From a virus, in IMG/VR virus record IMGVR_UViG_3300006175_000032, positions 1 to 23,227 of that record: a DNA stretch of 23,227 nt, one strand, 5' to 3'. Under the pieces are notes generated by a model. That model was not told the DNA's origin, did not search any database, and saw only the letters and a program-made list of their open reading frames with translations. This document shows positions 4,643 through 12,594 of the stretch, one piece after another; position 1 is the first letter of the stretch, and every line of letters starts with the position of its first letter. A program made the position numbers and the translations under genes.

Positions 4643-6304
4643 ATGCCCATAGTGCCGATCCGTGGACTCGCTGCGAAGGGCATTCTGCGCGACCCATCAC
4701 CCTACGAACTGGACCTCGATGCGTGGTCGAACGGCGCCAACGTGCGCTTCCACACCAACGTGGCCGAGCGTGCCCCAGCGTTCCGCACCGTGCAGGACAA
4801 CCTCACCGAGGAACCCACGTTTTGTGTCGGCCTGGAGCCGACCGGCGAGGGCTACGACAGCGTGATGATCCACGGTGCGGATGGCCGCATCTGGCAATAC
4901 GGCGCCGGCAGCCTCCTCGAAGTCACCGAGCCAGGGCACTCGAACGTCACGGACCCCCGAGCGGTCACCGCGACGTTTCTCGCAGACGTGCTCTACATCA
5001 ACCGTCCAGATGGACCCCCACGCTACTTCGGGCCGTCGTCTACTGCGTTCGCCCCTTTGCCGAACATGGAGACGACCTGGACGGCTCGCTCACTGCGGGC
5101 ATTCGGCGACTATCTGATCGCCCTGAATGTCGTCAAACCGAGCACCTTCACGGACCCCTACAGTGGCCAAATTCAGACCGGAGGCAACTTCCCGACCCTT
5201 GTGAAGTGGTCGAACCTCACCCTCGCGGGCCAAGTGCCCGACAGTTGGGACCCCGACGACCCCACAAAGTCGACCGGAGAGAACCCCCTGGAGGAGCTGA
5301 CCACGCCGATCGTGGACGGCCTCCCGATGCGGTCGTTGTTCGTCATCTATTCCGAAGACCAAATCTGGGGAATGGAGCAGATCAACGACACGGAAATCTT
5401 CGCGTTCCAGAAGCTGTTCTCCGAAGGCGGCATGATCGCCCCTAACTGCGTCGTTGAGGTCGACGGCGTCCACTACGTGTTCGGCCCGAAGGACATCTAC
5501 CGCCACGACGGCGTGTCCAAGCAGTCGATCATCGACAAGCGCAATAAACAGACGTTCTACCGCTATCTCAGCCGGCAGAAGTCTGAAGTGTGTTTCGTCG
5601 CCTACATGCCGCAATACACGAGCATCGTCTTCGCGTGCAACTCGAACGATCCCAACGCGCACTTCAGCGGCAGCTCGTGCGATCGGTGTAATTGGGCGGC
5701 GGTCTATGACCTCGCGGCGGACACATGGTCGTTCATTGACCTCCCGAACGTCTCTGCGATCACCCAGGCGAACATCGACACCATCTTCACCTACGCTTCG
5801 CTCCCCGACACTGTCACCTATGCGAACGTCGGCGGGTCCTACTACGACCAGGACAACACGTTCGTGAAGAATGTGGTCGCCTGCTCCGGTGCGGTCGGCA
5901 CAACGATCACCGCGTCGCGACTGCTCGCCTACGACTTCATCGACAAAGGCACGCTCACGCTACCGATCGCCACCGATTGCACAGCCCCGGCGTTCGTTGA
6001 GCGAACTGGTGTTGCCCTCGACCAACTCGGGAGCGACTTGCAGACCTACAAGAAGGTCCGCCGAATGTTCCCGCTGATCAACACGTTCCATAACGTGCCC
6101 GTCAGCATCCAAATCGGTGGCTCGGAGACGCCTTCAGGCACCCCAACCTACCTTCAAGCGGTCATGTTCGACCCCATCACGCAATACAAGATCGACGGCG
6201 TGAAAGGTGGTCGGTATCTGGCCGTCCGCTTCACCGTATCCACAACCGACGACTTTGAGGTCGCCGGATATGACCTCGACGTGACCAACGCTGGCCGTCG
6301 GTAA
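4643..6304 (+). CDS. Tail accessory / virion structural protein, 553 aa
   Basis: The N-terminus (RGLAAKGILRDPSPYELDLDAWSNGANVRF) matches a common group of podovirus structural proteins that sit at the head-tail or tail-tube junction, functionally comparable to P22 gp10-like stabilisation proteins. The body is rich in beta-strand patterns (YVFGPKDIYRHDG, AAVYDLAADTWSF) that suggest a beta-propeller-like fold. ACGGAG lies six bases before the ATG. It follows the fibre gene by 13 bases, in the same transcript. The structural role is fairly secure; the exact position in the virion is inferred. Confidence 0.75.
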   Translation: MPIVPIRGLAAKGILRDPSPYELDLDAWSNGANVRFHTNVAERAPAFRTVQDNLTEEPTFCVGLEPTGEGYDSVMIHGADGRIWQYGAGSLLEVTEPGHSNVTDPRAVTATFLADVLYINRPDGPPRYFGPSSTAFAPLPNMETTWTARSLRAFGDYLIALNVVKPSTFTDPYSGQIQTGGNFPTLVKWSNLTLAGQVPDSWDPDDPTKSTGENPLEELTTPIVDGLPMRSLFVIYSEDQIWGMEQINDTEIFAFQKLFSEGGMIAPNCVVEVDGVHYVFGPKDIYRHDGVSKQSIIDKRNKQTFYRYLSRQKSEVCFVAYMPQYTSIVFACNSNDPNAHFSGSSCDRCNWAAVYDLAADTWSFIDLPNVSAITQANIDTIFTYASLPDTVTYANVGGSYYDQDNTFVKNVVACSGAVGTTITASRLLAYDFIDKGTLTLPIATDCTAPAFVERTGVALDQLGSDLQTYKKVRRMFPLINTFHNVPVSIQIGGSETPSGTPTYLQAVMFDPITQYKIDGVKGGRYLAVRFTVSTTDDFEVAGYDLDVTNAGRR

Positions 6305-6334
6305 CACGAACCTGCATCCCATGAGAACACATAC

Positions 6335-6715
6335 ATGGCTTTTCAATTCGGCGCCACGCTCCGCAACGACATCGTGAGCCAAATCCAGACGGCAGTGGGC
6401 TCCACCGGCACCCTCAAGATTTTCTCAGGCTCGGAGCCCGCGAACTGCGCGGCAGCCGATCCCGCGGGGCTGCTCTGCACGATCACCCTTCCTGCCACCT
6501 TCCTGACCAGTTCGGGCGGCGTGACGACCCTTTCGGGCACCTGGAGTGCCTCTGCGTCGGCCACAGGCACCGCAGCCACATTCCGTATCTACAACGGCGC
6601 TACCTGCCATGTGCAGGGCAACTGCACGACTGACCTCGTGCTGAACAACACCAGCATCACGTCGGGTCAGACCGTCTCGGTCACGTCGTTCAGCGTCACG
6701 GCCGGCAACGCATAA
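6335..6715 (+). CDS. Small tail-associated protein, 126 aa
   Basis: The protein starts with an amphipathic helix (LRNDIVSQIQTAVG) and then has short beta-strands with many Ser, Thr, Ala and Gly: TGTLKIFSGSEP, then TFRIYNGATCHVQGNC. It resembles small conserved proteins encoded beside phage tail fibre genes in many podo- and siphoviruses. It has four cysteines (C38, C48 and a pair in CHVQGNC). The binding site is weak (GAGA about ten bases upstream). It lies between the tail accessory gene and the large glycine-rich gene, so a tail-tip or fibre-attachment role is likely but not shown. Confidence 0.65.
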   Translation: MAFQFGATLRNDIVSQIQTAVGSTGTLKIFSGSEPANCAAADPAGLLCTITLPATFLTSSGGVTTLSGTWSASASATGTAATFRIYNGATCHVQGNCTTDLVLNNTSITSGQTVSVTSFSVTAGNA

Positions 6716-6740
6716 CCAGCGCCGATAAGGGAGAGTTCCT

Positions 6741-7619
6741 GTGGCGACAGTCACGATCTACCTTGTCGGCAACGGCACAAGCCTCACTTGGACCGCACCC
6801 AGCACCGTCACCGCGAAGGTGGAGGTGTGGGGCGGCGGCGCAGCAGGCGACGAGAGCAGCGGCAACGCCGGAAACGGCGCCTACTACGCGGCCAAGAACT
6901 CGCTGTCGCTGACGGCGAATACTGGCTACAGCTTCCAGCTTGGCGCCCCTGGCGACCGCGCCGGCACACTCGCTGGTGGCGACACATGGTTCTCCTCCAC
7001 GGGCACTGTGCTCGCGCCGGGCGGCGGATCGGGCACCACGGCGGTTGGCGACACAACCAATGCCGGTGGCGCTGGTGATCCCAACTCCTCCAACACGGGT
7101 GGCGGCATCGGTGGTGGTGGCGGCGCGGGCGGCCCACATGGCGTCGGCAACGCTGGTGGCAGTGCTCAAACCGGAAACGGCGGTGGCGGTGGTGGTGGAA
7201 ACGGCGGCGGCACAGCCGGCAGCGACAACTCCACCGACAATGGTGGCGCAGGCGGTAATGGTTTTGCAGGCACTGGTGGCTCCGGTGGAGTCAGCGGTGG
7301 TGCGAACGCCACAAACGGCGGCGCAGGCGCTGGCGGTGGTGGTGGTGATGGCTTCGACGCCTCGGCAGCACCAGCCGGAAATGGCGGCGACGACTTCGAC
7401 AATGGCGGCGGCGGTGGTGGTGGTGGTGGTCTTGACTCAGCCGGCACCGCGCTTGGCATAGGCGGCAATGGTGGAACGCCCGGAGGTGGCGGCGGCGCCG
7501 GCTTCAGCGGCTTCGGCAACGCCGGCAGTGGCGGCTGGTCGGTCATCAAGATCACCTGGACCGCGACGGTCGGCTACACCCAGCACCTATACTTCGGCAG
7601 TTTCCCAGCGCCGAACCCG
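6741..7619 (+). repeat. Glycine-rich module 1
   Basis: First of two in-gene modules of about 295 codons each. It shares order and landmarks with the second: opening YLVGNG, then WGGG, GLDS, GGAGF, and closing WSVIKITW and YFGSFP. Confidence 0.7.
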
Positions 7620-9998
7620 GTCGGCACCCTTTCGGCTACTCTAGCCAACGCAACGCTATCCTCGGCTGGCTCTGTGCTGGTCGAAGGCACCCTTTCGGCT
7701 ACCCTGGCTGACGCCACGCTCTCCGCAGCCGGTGGCGATCTCGTTGTTGGCACCCTTTCAGCGACCCTGGCCGACGCGACGCTCTCTGCGTCGGGTGGCG
7801 ATATTGTTGTTGGCACGCTCTCGCAGACCACGACCGCGACGCTATCTGCGGCGGGCTGGAGCACGGCGGTCGGTGATCTAAGCCTCCTTTTGGAGGACGC
7901 AAGCCTTTCGGCGGACGGCAACGTGCCATCTTCAGGCACCGTCGATGTCTATCTTGTTGGCGACGGCAACAGCCTTTCATGGACCCCAAGCGAGACCGCT
8001 ACAGCGACAATCGAGTGTTGGGGTGGAGGTCAGGCTGGCAACGGCTTTCCGGGCAATCCTGACGGAGGCAGTGGCTCTACCTACGCGAAGAAGAACAGCT
8101 ACTCCCTGGTCTCGGGCACGCCGATCACCTTCCAGCTCGGCGCTCCTGGCCTAAGTGCCGGCGCAGCCGGTGGTGACACATGGTTCGATTCCTCCTCGAC
8201 GGTTCTGGCACCGGGCGGTGGGTCCACTACGACGGCGATCGGCGACATCATCAACGCTGGCGGCGCTGGCGCACTGAACTCCGCGAGCACGGGCGGCGGC
8301 ACGGTCGCTGGTGGTGGCGCGGGCGGCCCCCACGGCGTGGGTCATGCCGGTGCAGTCTCAGGTGGCGAGGGCGGCGGTGGTGGCGGTGGCAACGGCGGCG
8401 GAACTGATGGGTTCCCCTCTACCAACACTGCCCCTGACGACACTGGTGGCACTGGCGGCGGCGGCTATGGTGGCATTGCGGGCGGCGCAGGCGGCTCTGG
8501 ACAGGCCACACCCCCAACGGACGCCCAAGCGGGTGGCCCCGGTGCGGGTGGTGGTGGTGGTCAAGGCAACATTGCCGGTAAGCCAACCCCAGGCGGCAAC
8601 GGTGGCGACGACTTCGACAACGGTGGTGGCGGTGGTGGTGGTGGTGGCCTCAACTCGACCGGTGACCAGCTAGGCAACGGCGGAAACGGCGGAACTCCTG
8701 GCGGCGGTGGTGGCGCCGGCTACACGAACTACGCCACTGAAGGCGCTGGTGGTTGGTCGGTCATCAAGATCACCTACACCGGCATCGGTAGCAATCAGCA
8801 CCACTATTATGGCAGCTTCCCACTCACCGAGAACCAAGCGAACCTCTCGGTTGTTGCACATGATGCAACCCTTTCGGCTGCTGGGTCTGTTGCTGTTGTT
8901 GGCACCCTGAGTGCCACAACTTCGAGCACACTCAATGCGGCCGGGTGGTCGGCGGCTGTAGGCACACTGAGCCTTACGGTGGCAGACGTTTCGCCATCAA
9001 ACGCCGCCATCACTGGCACGCTGGCTCTCACGACGACCGCGGCACTGTCCTCGGCCGGCACCGTCCTCGTTGAGGGCACCCTCGGTCTAACGATGGCGTC
9101 CGCTACGGCGTCGCCCGGCGCGCTCATCACGGTCAACGACATTCTGAACCAAGTCTCCAATCAATCCTTCCCGGTTCGAGGGACCTTCTTCATTGCACCC
9201 GGCTTCACCTATCAGGATGACAGCGGTGCGGTGGTTCCGTTCCCACCAGGGTCTTTGACCCCGACAACGCCGGAAGAAGATTGGGGCTTCACGCATCCTG
9301 GCTTAGCGGCCGGAACCTACGTGATCCATGTCACTGATCCGGCGACTGGCGCGGAGGGACACACCACGGTCGTCGTGCGCAACGCCGCGAACGTTGCTGG
9401 CACGCTCTCGGCGACCCTTGCGCCGGCTACGTTGTCGGCGGCGGCGGTCACCGGGGCATCCGGGGCACTGAACCTGACGGCAGCCGATGCGACCCTATCG
9501 GCGATCGGCAAAGTTCGTGTCGCTGGCACACTCGCTCAGACGATCGACAACTTCACGCTCGATGCGCAGGGCTCGACTGGCAGCGGCTATCTGGCCCTCA
9601 CGCTGCAAGACTGCACGCTCTCGGCGACCGCTGATGTTCCCGTCATCGGAACGCTGTCATTGACGATGCAGTCGGCTGCGTATGTGCCCCCGATCATTCC
9701 TACCGTGCAGCGTGGTTCGACTACAACGTATCGAAAGGGCGTCCTTCCGATTCTCAAGGGTGGGACTGAGACGTTCGCACAGAAGCAATTCGATGCGTTG
9801 CACGCGACGATCATCAACCTGCAACTGATGACCCCACAAGCGGCCACGAAGCCACCTACCAAACTGCTCGACGGCATGAAGCGGCTCTCGCGCGCTCCGT
9901 GGCGGCCGGTGCTTGGTCAGGACCAAGATGCGTGGGTCTATTGGGATGCGGCTGCGCAGCAGTGGCGCTTCCTATCGGATACCCCAACCAACACTTAG
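6741..9998 (+). CDS. Large glycine-rich repeat tail protein (adhesin-like), 1085 aa
   Basis: The protein is modular. Residues 1-293 form a glycine-rich module opening with a beta-type strand region (YLVGNGTSLTW ... VEVWGGG) and continuing with long GGxGGG runs. Residues 399-693 repeat this module (YLVGDGNSLSW ... IECWGGG). Such glycine-rich segments in phage adhesins can form polyglycine-II helix bundles. Between and after them lie about 14 repeats of roughly 20 residues with consensus GTLSxTLxxATLSAxG, interrupted at about 790-890 by a non-repeat Ig-like stretch. The C-terminal 95 residues form a separate domain. The start is a GTG with AGGGAGA six bases upstream. It probably forms an elongated fibre; the receptor is unknown. 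Confidence 0.8.
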   Translation: MATVTIYLVGNGTSLTWTAPSTVTAKVEVWGGGAAGDESSGNAGNGAYYAAKNSLSLTANTGYSFQLGAPGDRAGTLAGGDTWFSSTGTVLAPGGGSGTTAVGDTTNAGGAGDPNSSNTGGGIGGGGGAGGPHGVGNAGGSAQTGNGGGGGGGNGGGTAGSDNSTDNGGAGGNGFAGTGGSGGVSGGANATNGGAGAGGGGGDGFDASAAPAGNGGDDFDNGGGGGGGGGLDSAGTALGIGGNGGTPGGGGGAGFSGFGNAGSGGWSVIKITWTATVGYTQHLYFGSFPAPNPVGTLSATLANATLSSAGSVLVEGTLSATLADATLSAAGGDLVVGTLSATLADATLSASGGDIVVGTLSQTTTATLSAAGWSTAVGDLSLLLEDASLSADGNVPSSGTVDVYLVGDGNSLSWTPSETATATIECWGGGQAGNGFPGNPDGGSGSTYAKKNSYSLVSGTPITFQLGAPGLSAGAAGGDTWFDSSSTVLAPGGGSTTTAIGDIINAGGAGALNSASTGGGTVAGGGAGGPHGVGHAGAVSGGEGGGGGGGNGGGTDGFPSTNTAPDDTGGTGGGGYGGIAGGAGGSGQATPPTDAQAGGPGAGGGGGQGNIAGKPTPGGNGGDDFDNGGGGGGGGGLNSTGDQLGNGGNGGTPGGGGGAGYTNYATEGAGGWSVIKITYTGIGSNQHHYYGSFPLTENQANLSVVAHDATLSAAGSVAVVGTLSATTSSTLNAAGWSAAVGTLSLTVADVSPSNAAITGTLALTTTAALSSAGTVLVEGTLGLTMASATASPGALITVNDILNQVSNQSFPVRGTFFIAPGFTYQDDSGAVVPFPPGSLTPTTPEEDWGFTHPGLAAGTYVIHVTDPATGAEGHTTVVVRNAANVAGTLSATLAPATLSAAAVTGASGALNLTAADATLSAIGKVRVAGTLAQTIDNFTLDAQGSTGSGYLALTLQDCTLSATADVPVIGTLSLTMQSAAYVPPIIPTVQRGSTTTYRKGVLPILKGGTETFAQKQFDALHATIINLQLMTPQAATKPPTKLLDGMKRLSRAPWRPVLGQDQDAWVYWDAAAQQWRFLSDTPTNT
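7620..7934 (+). repeat. GTLS repeat block 1
   Basis: About five consecutive copies of a roughly 20-residue unit with the pattern GTLSATLADATLSAAG. The first three are nearly identical at DNA and protein level, suggesting recent duplication. Confidence 0.75.
7935..8820 (+). repeat. Glycine-rich module 2
   Basis: Second copy of the module: opening YLVGDG, then WGGG, GLNS, GGAGY, and closing WSVIKITY and YYGSFP. Confidence 0.7.
8833..9690 (+). repeat. GTLS repeat block 2, with an inserted domain
   Basis: About nine or ten more diverged copies of the 20-residue unit lie here, split by a non-repeat stretch at about 9130-9395 that looks like a small beta-sandwich domain (GTFFIAPGFTYQDDSG, GTYVIHVTD). 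Confidence 0.65.
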
Positions 9999-10004
9999 GA
10001 CCGA

Positions 10005-11057
10005 ATGGCGTCGTTCATCGTCTACGCCTTGCCGCGCTCTCGCACGGCTTGGTTGGCTCGCTTTTTGACTTACGGTGAGTGGGCGTGCGGGCATGATGAA
10101 GCCCGCCACCTACGCAGCGTAGAAGACGTCAAGTCGTGGTTCGCACAGCCAAACACAGGGACCGCCGAAACCGCGGCGGCTCCCTTCTGGCGCACGGTGC
10201 AGGACATCAGCCCCGACACGAAGGTGGTGGTGGTGCGTCGGCCCGTGGAAGACGTGCTTGAGAGCCTGATGCGTCTCGCACCGTTCGACCGAGTGCAGCT
10301 CGAAGCGCATCTCCGTCGTCTGGATCACAAGCTCGACCAGATCGAGAAGCGTGTTCCCGGTGCGCTGTCGGTGTCGTTCTACGACCTTGCCGATGAAGAA
10401 GTCTGTGCGCGCGTCTTCGAGCACTGCTTACCCTACAAGCACGATCCCAACTGGTGGGCCGCCATCTCGCCCATCAACGTGCAGATCAATCTTGCCGCGT
10501 CGATCCGCTATTTCCAAGCGCACCGGCCGCAGCTTGAGAAGCTGGCCGCACAGGTCAAGTGCCTAACGCTGGCGGAGTTCGCTCGGAAGCCGCTCCGCGA
10601 ACCGGATGAACTGACGATCCGGCAAGAGCCATTGGAGACCTTCTTTCGTGATGGCCAGCACCTGTTTGCAGAGCATTGCGTGAAAGTTGGTGAAGCACCC
10701 GACGCCTACAACATGAAGAATTACCCCCTTCATCAGGCGATCGAAGCGAACGGCAATCTTCAGATCATCACGGCTCGCTGTAACGGGCGCATGTTTGGCT
10801 ACTTGATGACCGTCATCGCCCCTTCCTTCGAGAAGGTGGGCGAGCAAACAGCAGTTCACACCACGTTTTACGCCTCACCGGAGTTTCCCGGCCTCGGGCG
10901 ACATCTTCAATCAGCGGCACACGCGGCCCTCCGCGAACGCGGCGTGCAGGAAGTGATCCTTCGCGCGGGTCCACGCGGCGACGGCCCTCGAATGGGTCCG
11001 ATCTTCAAGCGGATGGGTGCCGAGGATCACGGACAACTTTTCCGCCTTCAACTATAG
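10005..11057 (+). CDS. Sulfotransferase-like domain fused to a GNAT acetyltransferase, 350 aa
   Basis: Residues 1-215 look like a P-loop sulfotransferase: the N-terminal YALPRSRTAWL (residues 7-17) matches the phosphosulfate-binding loop and VVVVRRPVEDVLESL (74-88) matches the 3'-phosphate-binding segment. Residues 225-350 look like a GNAT N-acetyltransferase, with the acetyl-CoA-binding turn EFPGLGRHLQ (293-302) and a C-terminal strand. GNAT proteins of this type are often encoded among podovirus virion genes. The frame is unbroken and AGGA lies four bases before the ATG. It could modify phage or host surface molecules, but substrates are unknown. Confidence 0.7.
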   Translation: MASFIVYALPRSRTAWLARFLTYGEWACGHDEARHLRSVEDVKSWFAQPNTGTAETAAAPFWRTVQDISPDTKVVVVRRPVEDVLESLMRLAPFDRVQLEAHLRRLDHKLDQIEKRVPGALSVSFYDLADEEVCARVFEHCLPYKHDPNWWAAISPINVQINLAASIRYFQAHRPQLEKLAAQVKCLTLAEFARKPLREPDELTIRQEPLETFFRDGQHLFAEHCVKVGEAPDAYNMKNYPLHQAIEANGNLQIITARCNGRMFGYLMTVIAPSFEKVGEQTAVHTTFYASPEFPGLGRHLQSAAHAALRERGVQEVILRAGPRGDGPRMGPIFKRMGAEDHGQLFRLQL

Positions 11058-11069
11058 GACATTTTAACG

Positions 11070-12584
11070 ATGGGACTTGGAGCAGCCGGCACCGCTGCCG
11101 CAATCGGTGCGGCTGGGGCCGTTGGTTCCGCTGCGCTCGGCAACAGGAAAGGCAGTGGGGGAAGCGGGTCGTCAAGCTCGATGACCTCGCCGTGGTGGAA
11201 CCAGCAACCCTACGACATCACCGGACTTGCCGAGGCCCAGCGTGTTTACGCCCAGCGTCAAGCAGAGGGACCATACACCGGCGAACAGGTTGCCGGTGGC
11301 AATCCTGTCCAGCAGAACGCGATCAACAACGCCGCCGCGTGGAATACCGGAACTGGCGCAGCACTGCCGGGTCAAACGGCGGGCTTGTCGTCCGAGCTTA
11401 TGGGTGCGGCGCCCGGCTATCTAGCGAATGCCGGCAACATCGCGGCGGGAGGCATTGCTGGCCCGAACGCCGGCCTATTCGACACTTTGCGTGCCTACGG
11501 CACGGGTCAGTCGACTACGCCAGGGGCTTCTCCAACTCTGTCGAATGCGCTTGAGAGTGCAGCCGTCAACGGCGCCAACTCGCTCGGTGGGTTCACTTCG
11601 GGGCTTCAGGGCGCAGCCGGTCAGGCCGCTTCTGACCCAACTTCACGCATCACCGCAGATGCTTCGCAGTATGCGAACAATCCTGGTGTGAAAGCATCCC
11701 TCAAGTCGGTCAATGATCAGATCGACAAGACGCTCAACGAGCAGACGGTTCCGCAGTTGAACCGCGAAGCGGCGATGGGCGGCGCATTGAACAGTTCACG
11801 CGCGGGCGCGGCCGAAGCGATGGCGAACGAGAACGCCGCTATCGCGAAGGGTAACGCCGACGCAAGCATCCTGAACAACGCCTATAACACCGGCACGAAC
11901 ACCGCAGCAGGGCTCTATTCGAGCGGCCTGAACACGTCGGTCAACGCCAACCTCGGCGGCATCGCGGGCCTCGGAAATCTTGCGAGCGGCACCGCGGGCC
12001 AGCAGATCGGCCTCAACGAGTTCAACACCAACTCCCGTCTCGGTGCATCGAACGCGGGCTTGTCGCAGGGCCTCGGTTACGAGCTTGGCGATGTCAACGC
12101 GCGCCTATCGGGCAACAACCAGCTCGGCAATGCGCTCGGCCTCGGCATCAACGCGGGCACAGCAGCCGGCGCGCAGGCGACGAACAATTTCAACCTCGGT
12201 GCGAACGCGGGCACCTTGCAGCAGCAGATGCAGCAAGCGGCCGATACCGATGCACTCCAGCGGTGGGAGCTCGCCAACCAATACCCCCAGACCAACCTCA
12301 ACAACTTCTGGGGTATCATCAGCACGCCTCTGGGAACCGCATCGAACAGCAGTTTCCAACAGCAGCTCCCGACACCGAACTACCTCCAGCAGGGCATCGG
12401 CGGCGCACTCGCAGGCGCAGGGCTCTACCAGACCTTTGGCGGTGGCGGCAGCGGCGGATATGGGACCTCGAACGCAACCGATCCCTACAGCCCAAATGGC
12501 CTGACAGCCAACACGTTGAACAACATCGCGTCGTCCGCGTCGCTGTATGGGAACTACAGCCCCCAGATGCCGGGCCTTTACTGA
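11070..12584 (+). CDS. Internal virion / DNA-ejection-type protein, 504 aa
   Basis: The first 24 residues are a hydrophobic Ala/Gly helix (GLGAAGTAAAIGAAGAVGSA), as in pore-forming ejection proteins. The block WWNQQPYDITGLAEAQRVY, then YTGEQVAGGNPVQQNA, resembles the N-terminal region of podovirus internal virion proteins. The rest is Asn/Ala/Gly-rich and repetitive. Its place directly before the transglycosylase-containing protein supports a role in the ejected complex. AGGA lies about ten bases before the ATG. Confidence 0.6.
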   Translation: MGLGAAGTAAAIGAAGAVGSAALGNRKGSGGSGSSSSMTSPWWNQQPYDITGLAEAQRVYAQRQAEGPYTGEQVAGGNPVQQNAINNAAAWNTGTGAALPGQTAGLSSELMGAAPGYLANAGNIAAGGIAGPNAGLFDTLRAYGTGQSTTPGASPTLSNALESAAVNGANSLGGFTSGLQGAAGQAASDPTSRITADASQYANNPGVKASLKSVNDQIDKTLNEQTVPQLNREAAMGGALNSSRAGAAEAMANENAAIAKGNADASILNNAYNTGTNTAAGLYSSGLNTSVNANLGGIAGLGNLASGTAGQQIGLNEFNTNSRLGASNAGLSQGLGYELGDVNARLSGNNQLGNALGLGINAGTAAGAQATNNFNLGANAGTLQQQMQQAADTDALQRWELANQYPQTNLNNFWGIISTPLGTASNSSFQQQLPTPNYLQQGIGGALAGAGLYQTFGGGGSGGYGTSNATDPYSPNGLTANTLNNIASSASLYGNYSPQMPGLY

Positions 12585-12594
12585 GGGATACTAC

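Noticed and set aside
6305-6321. A plus-strand near match to the repeated motif (CACGA-N8-CCCA)
   Set aside because: One of the four ACYA positions differs and it is a single case in the late block; chance is likely.
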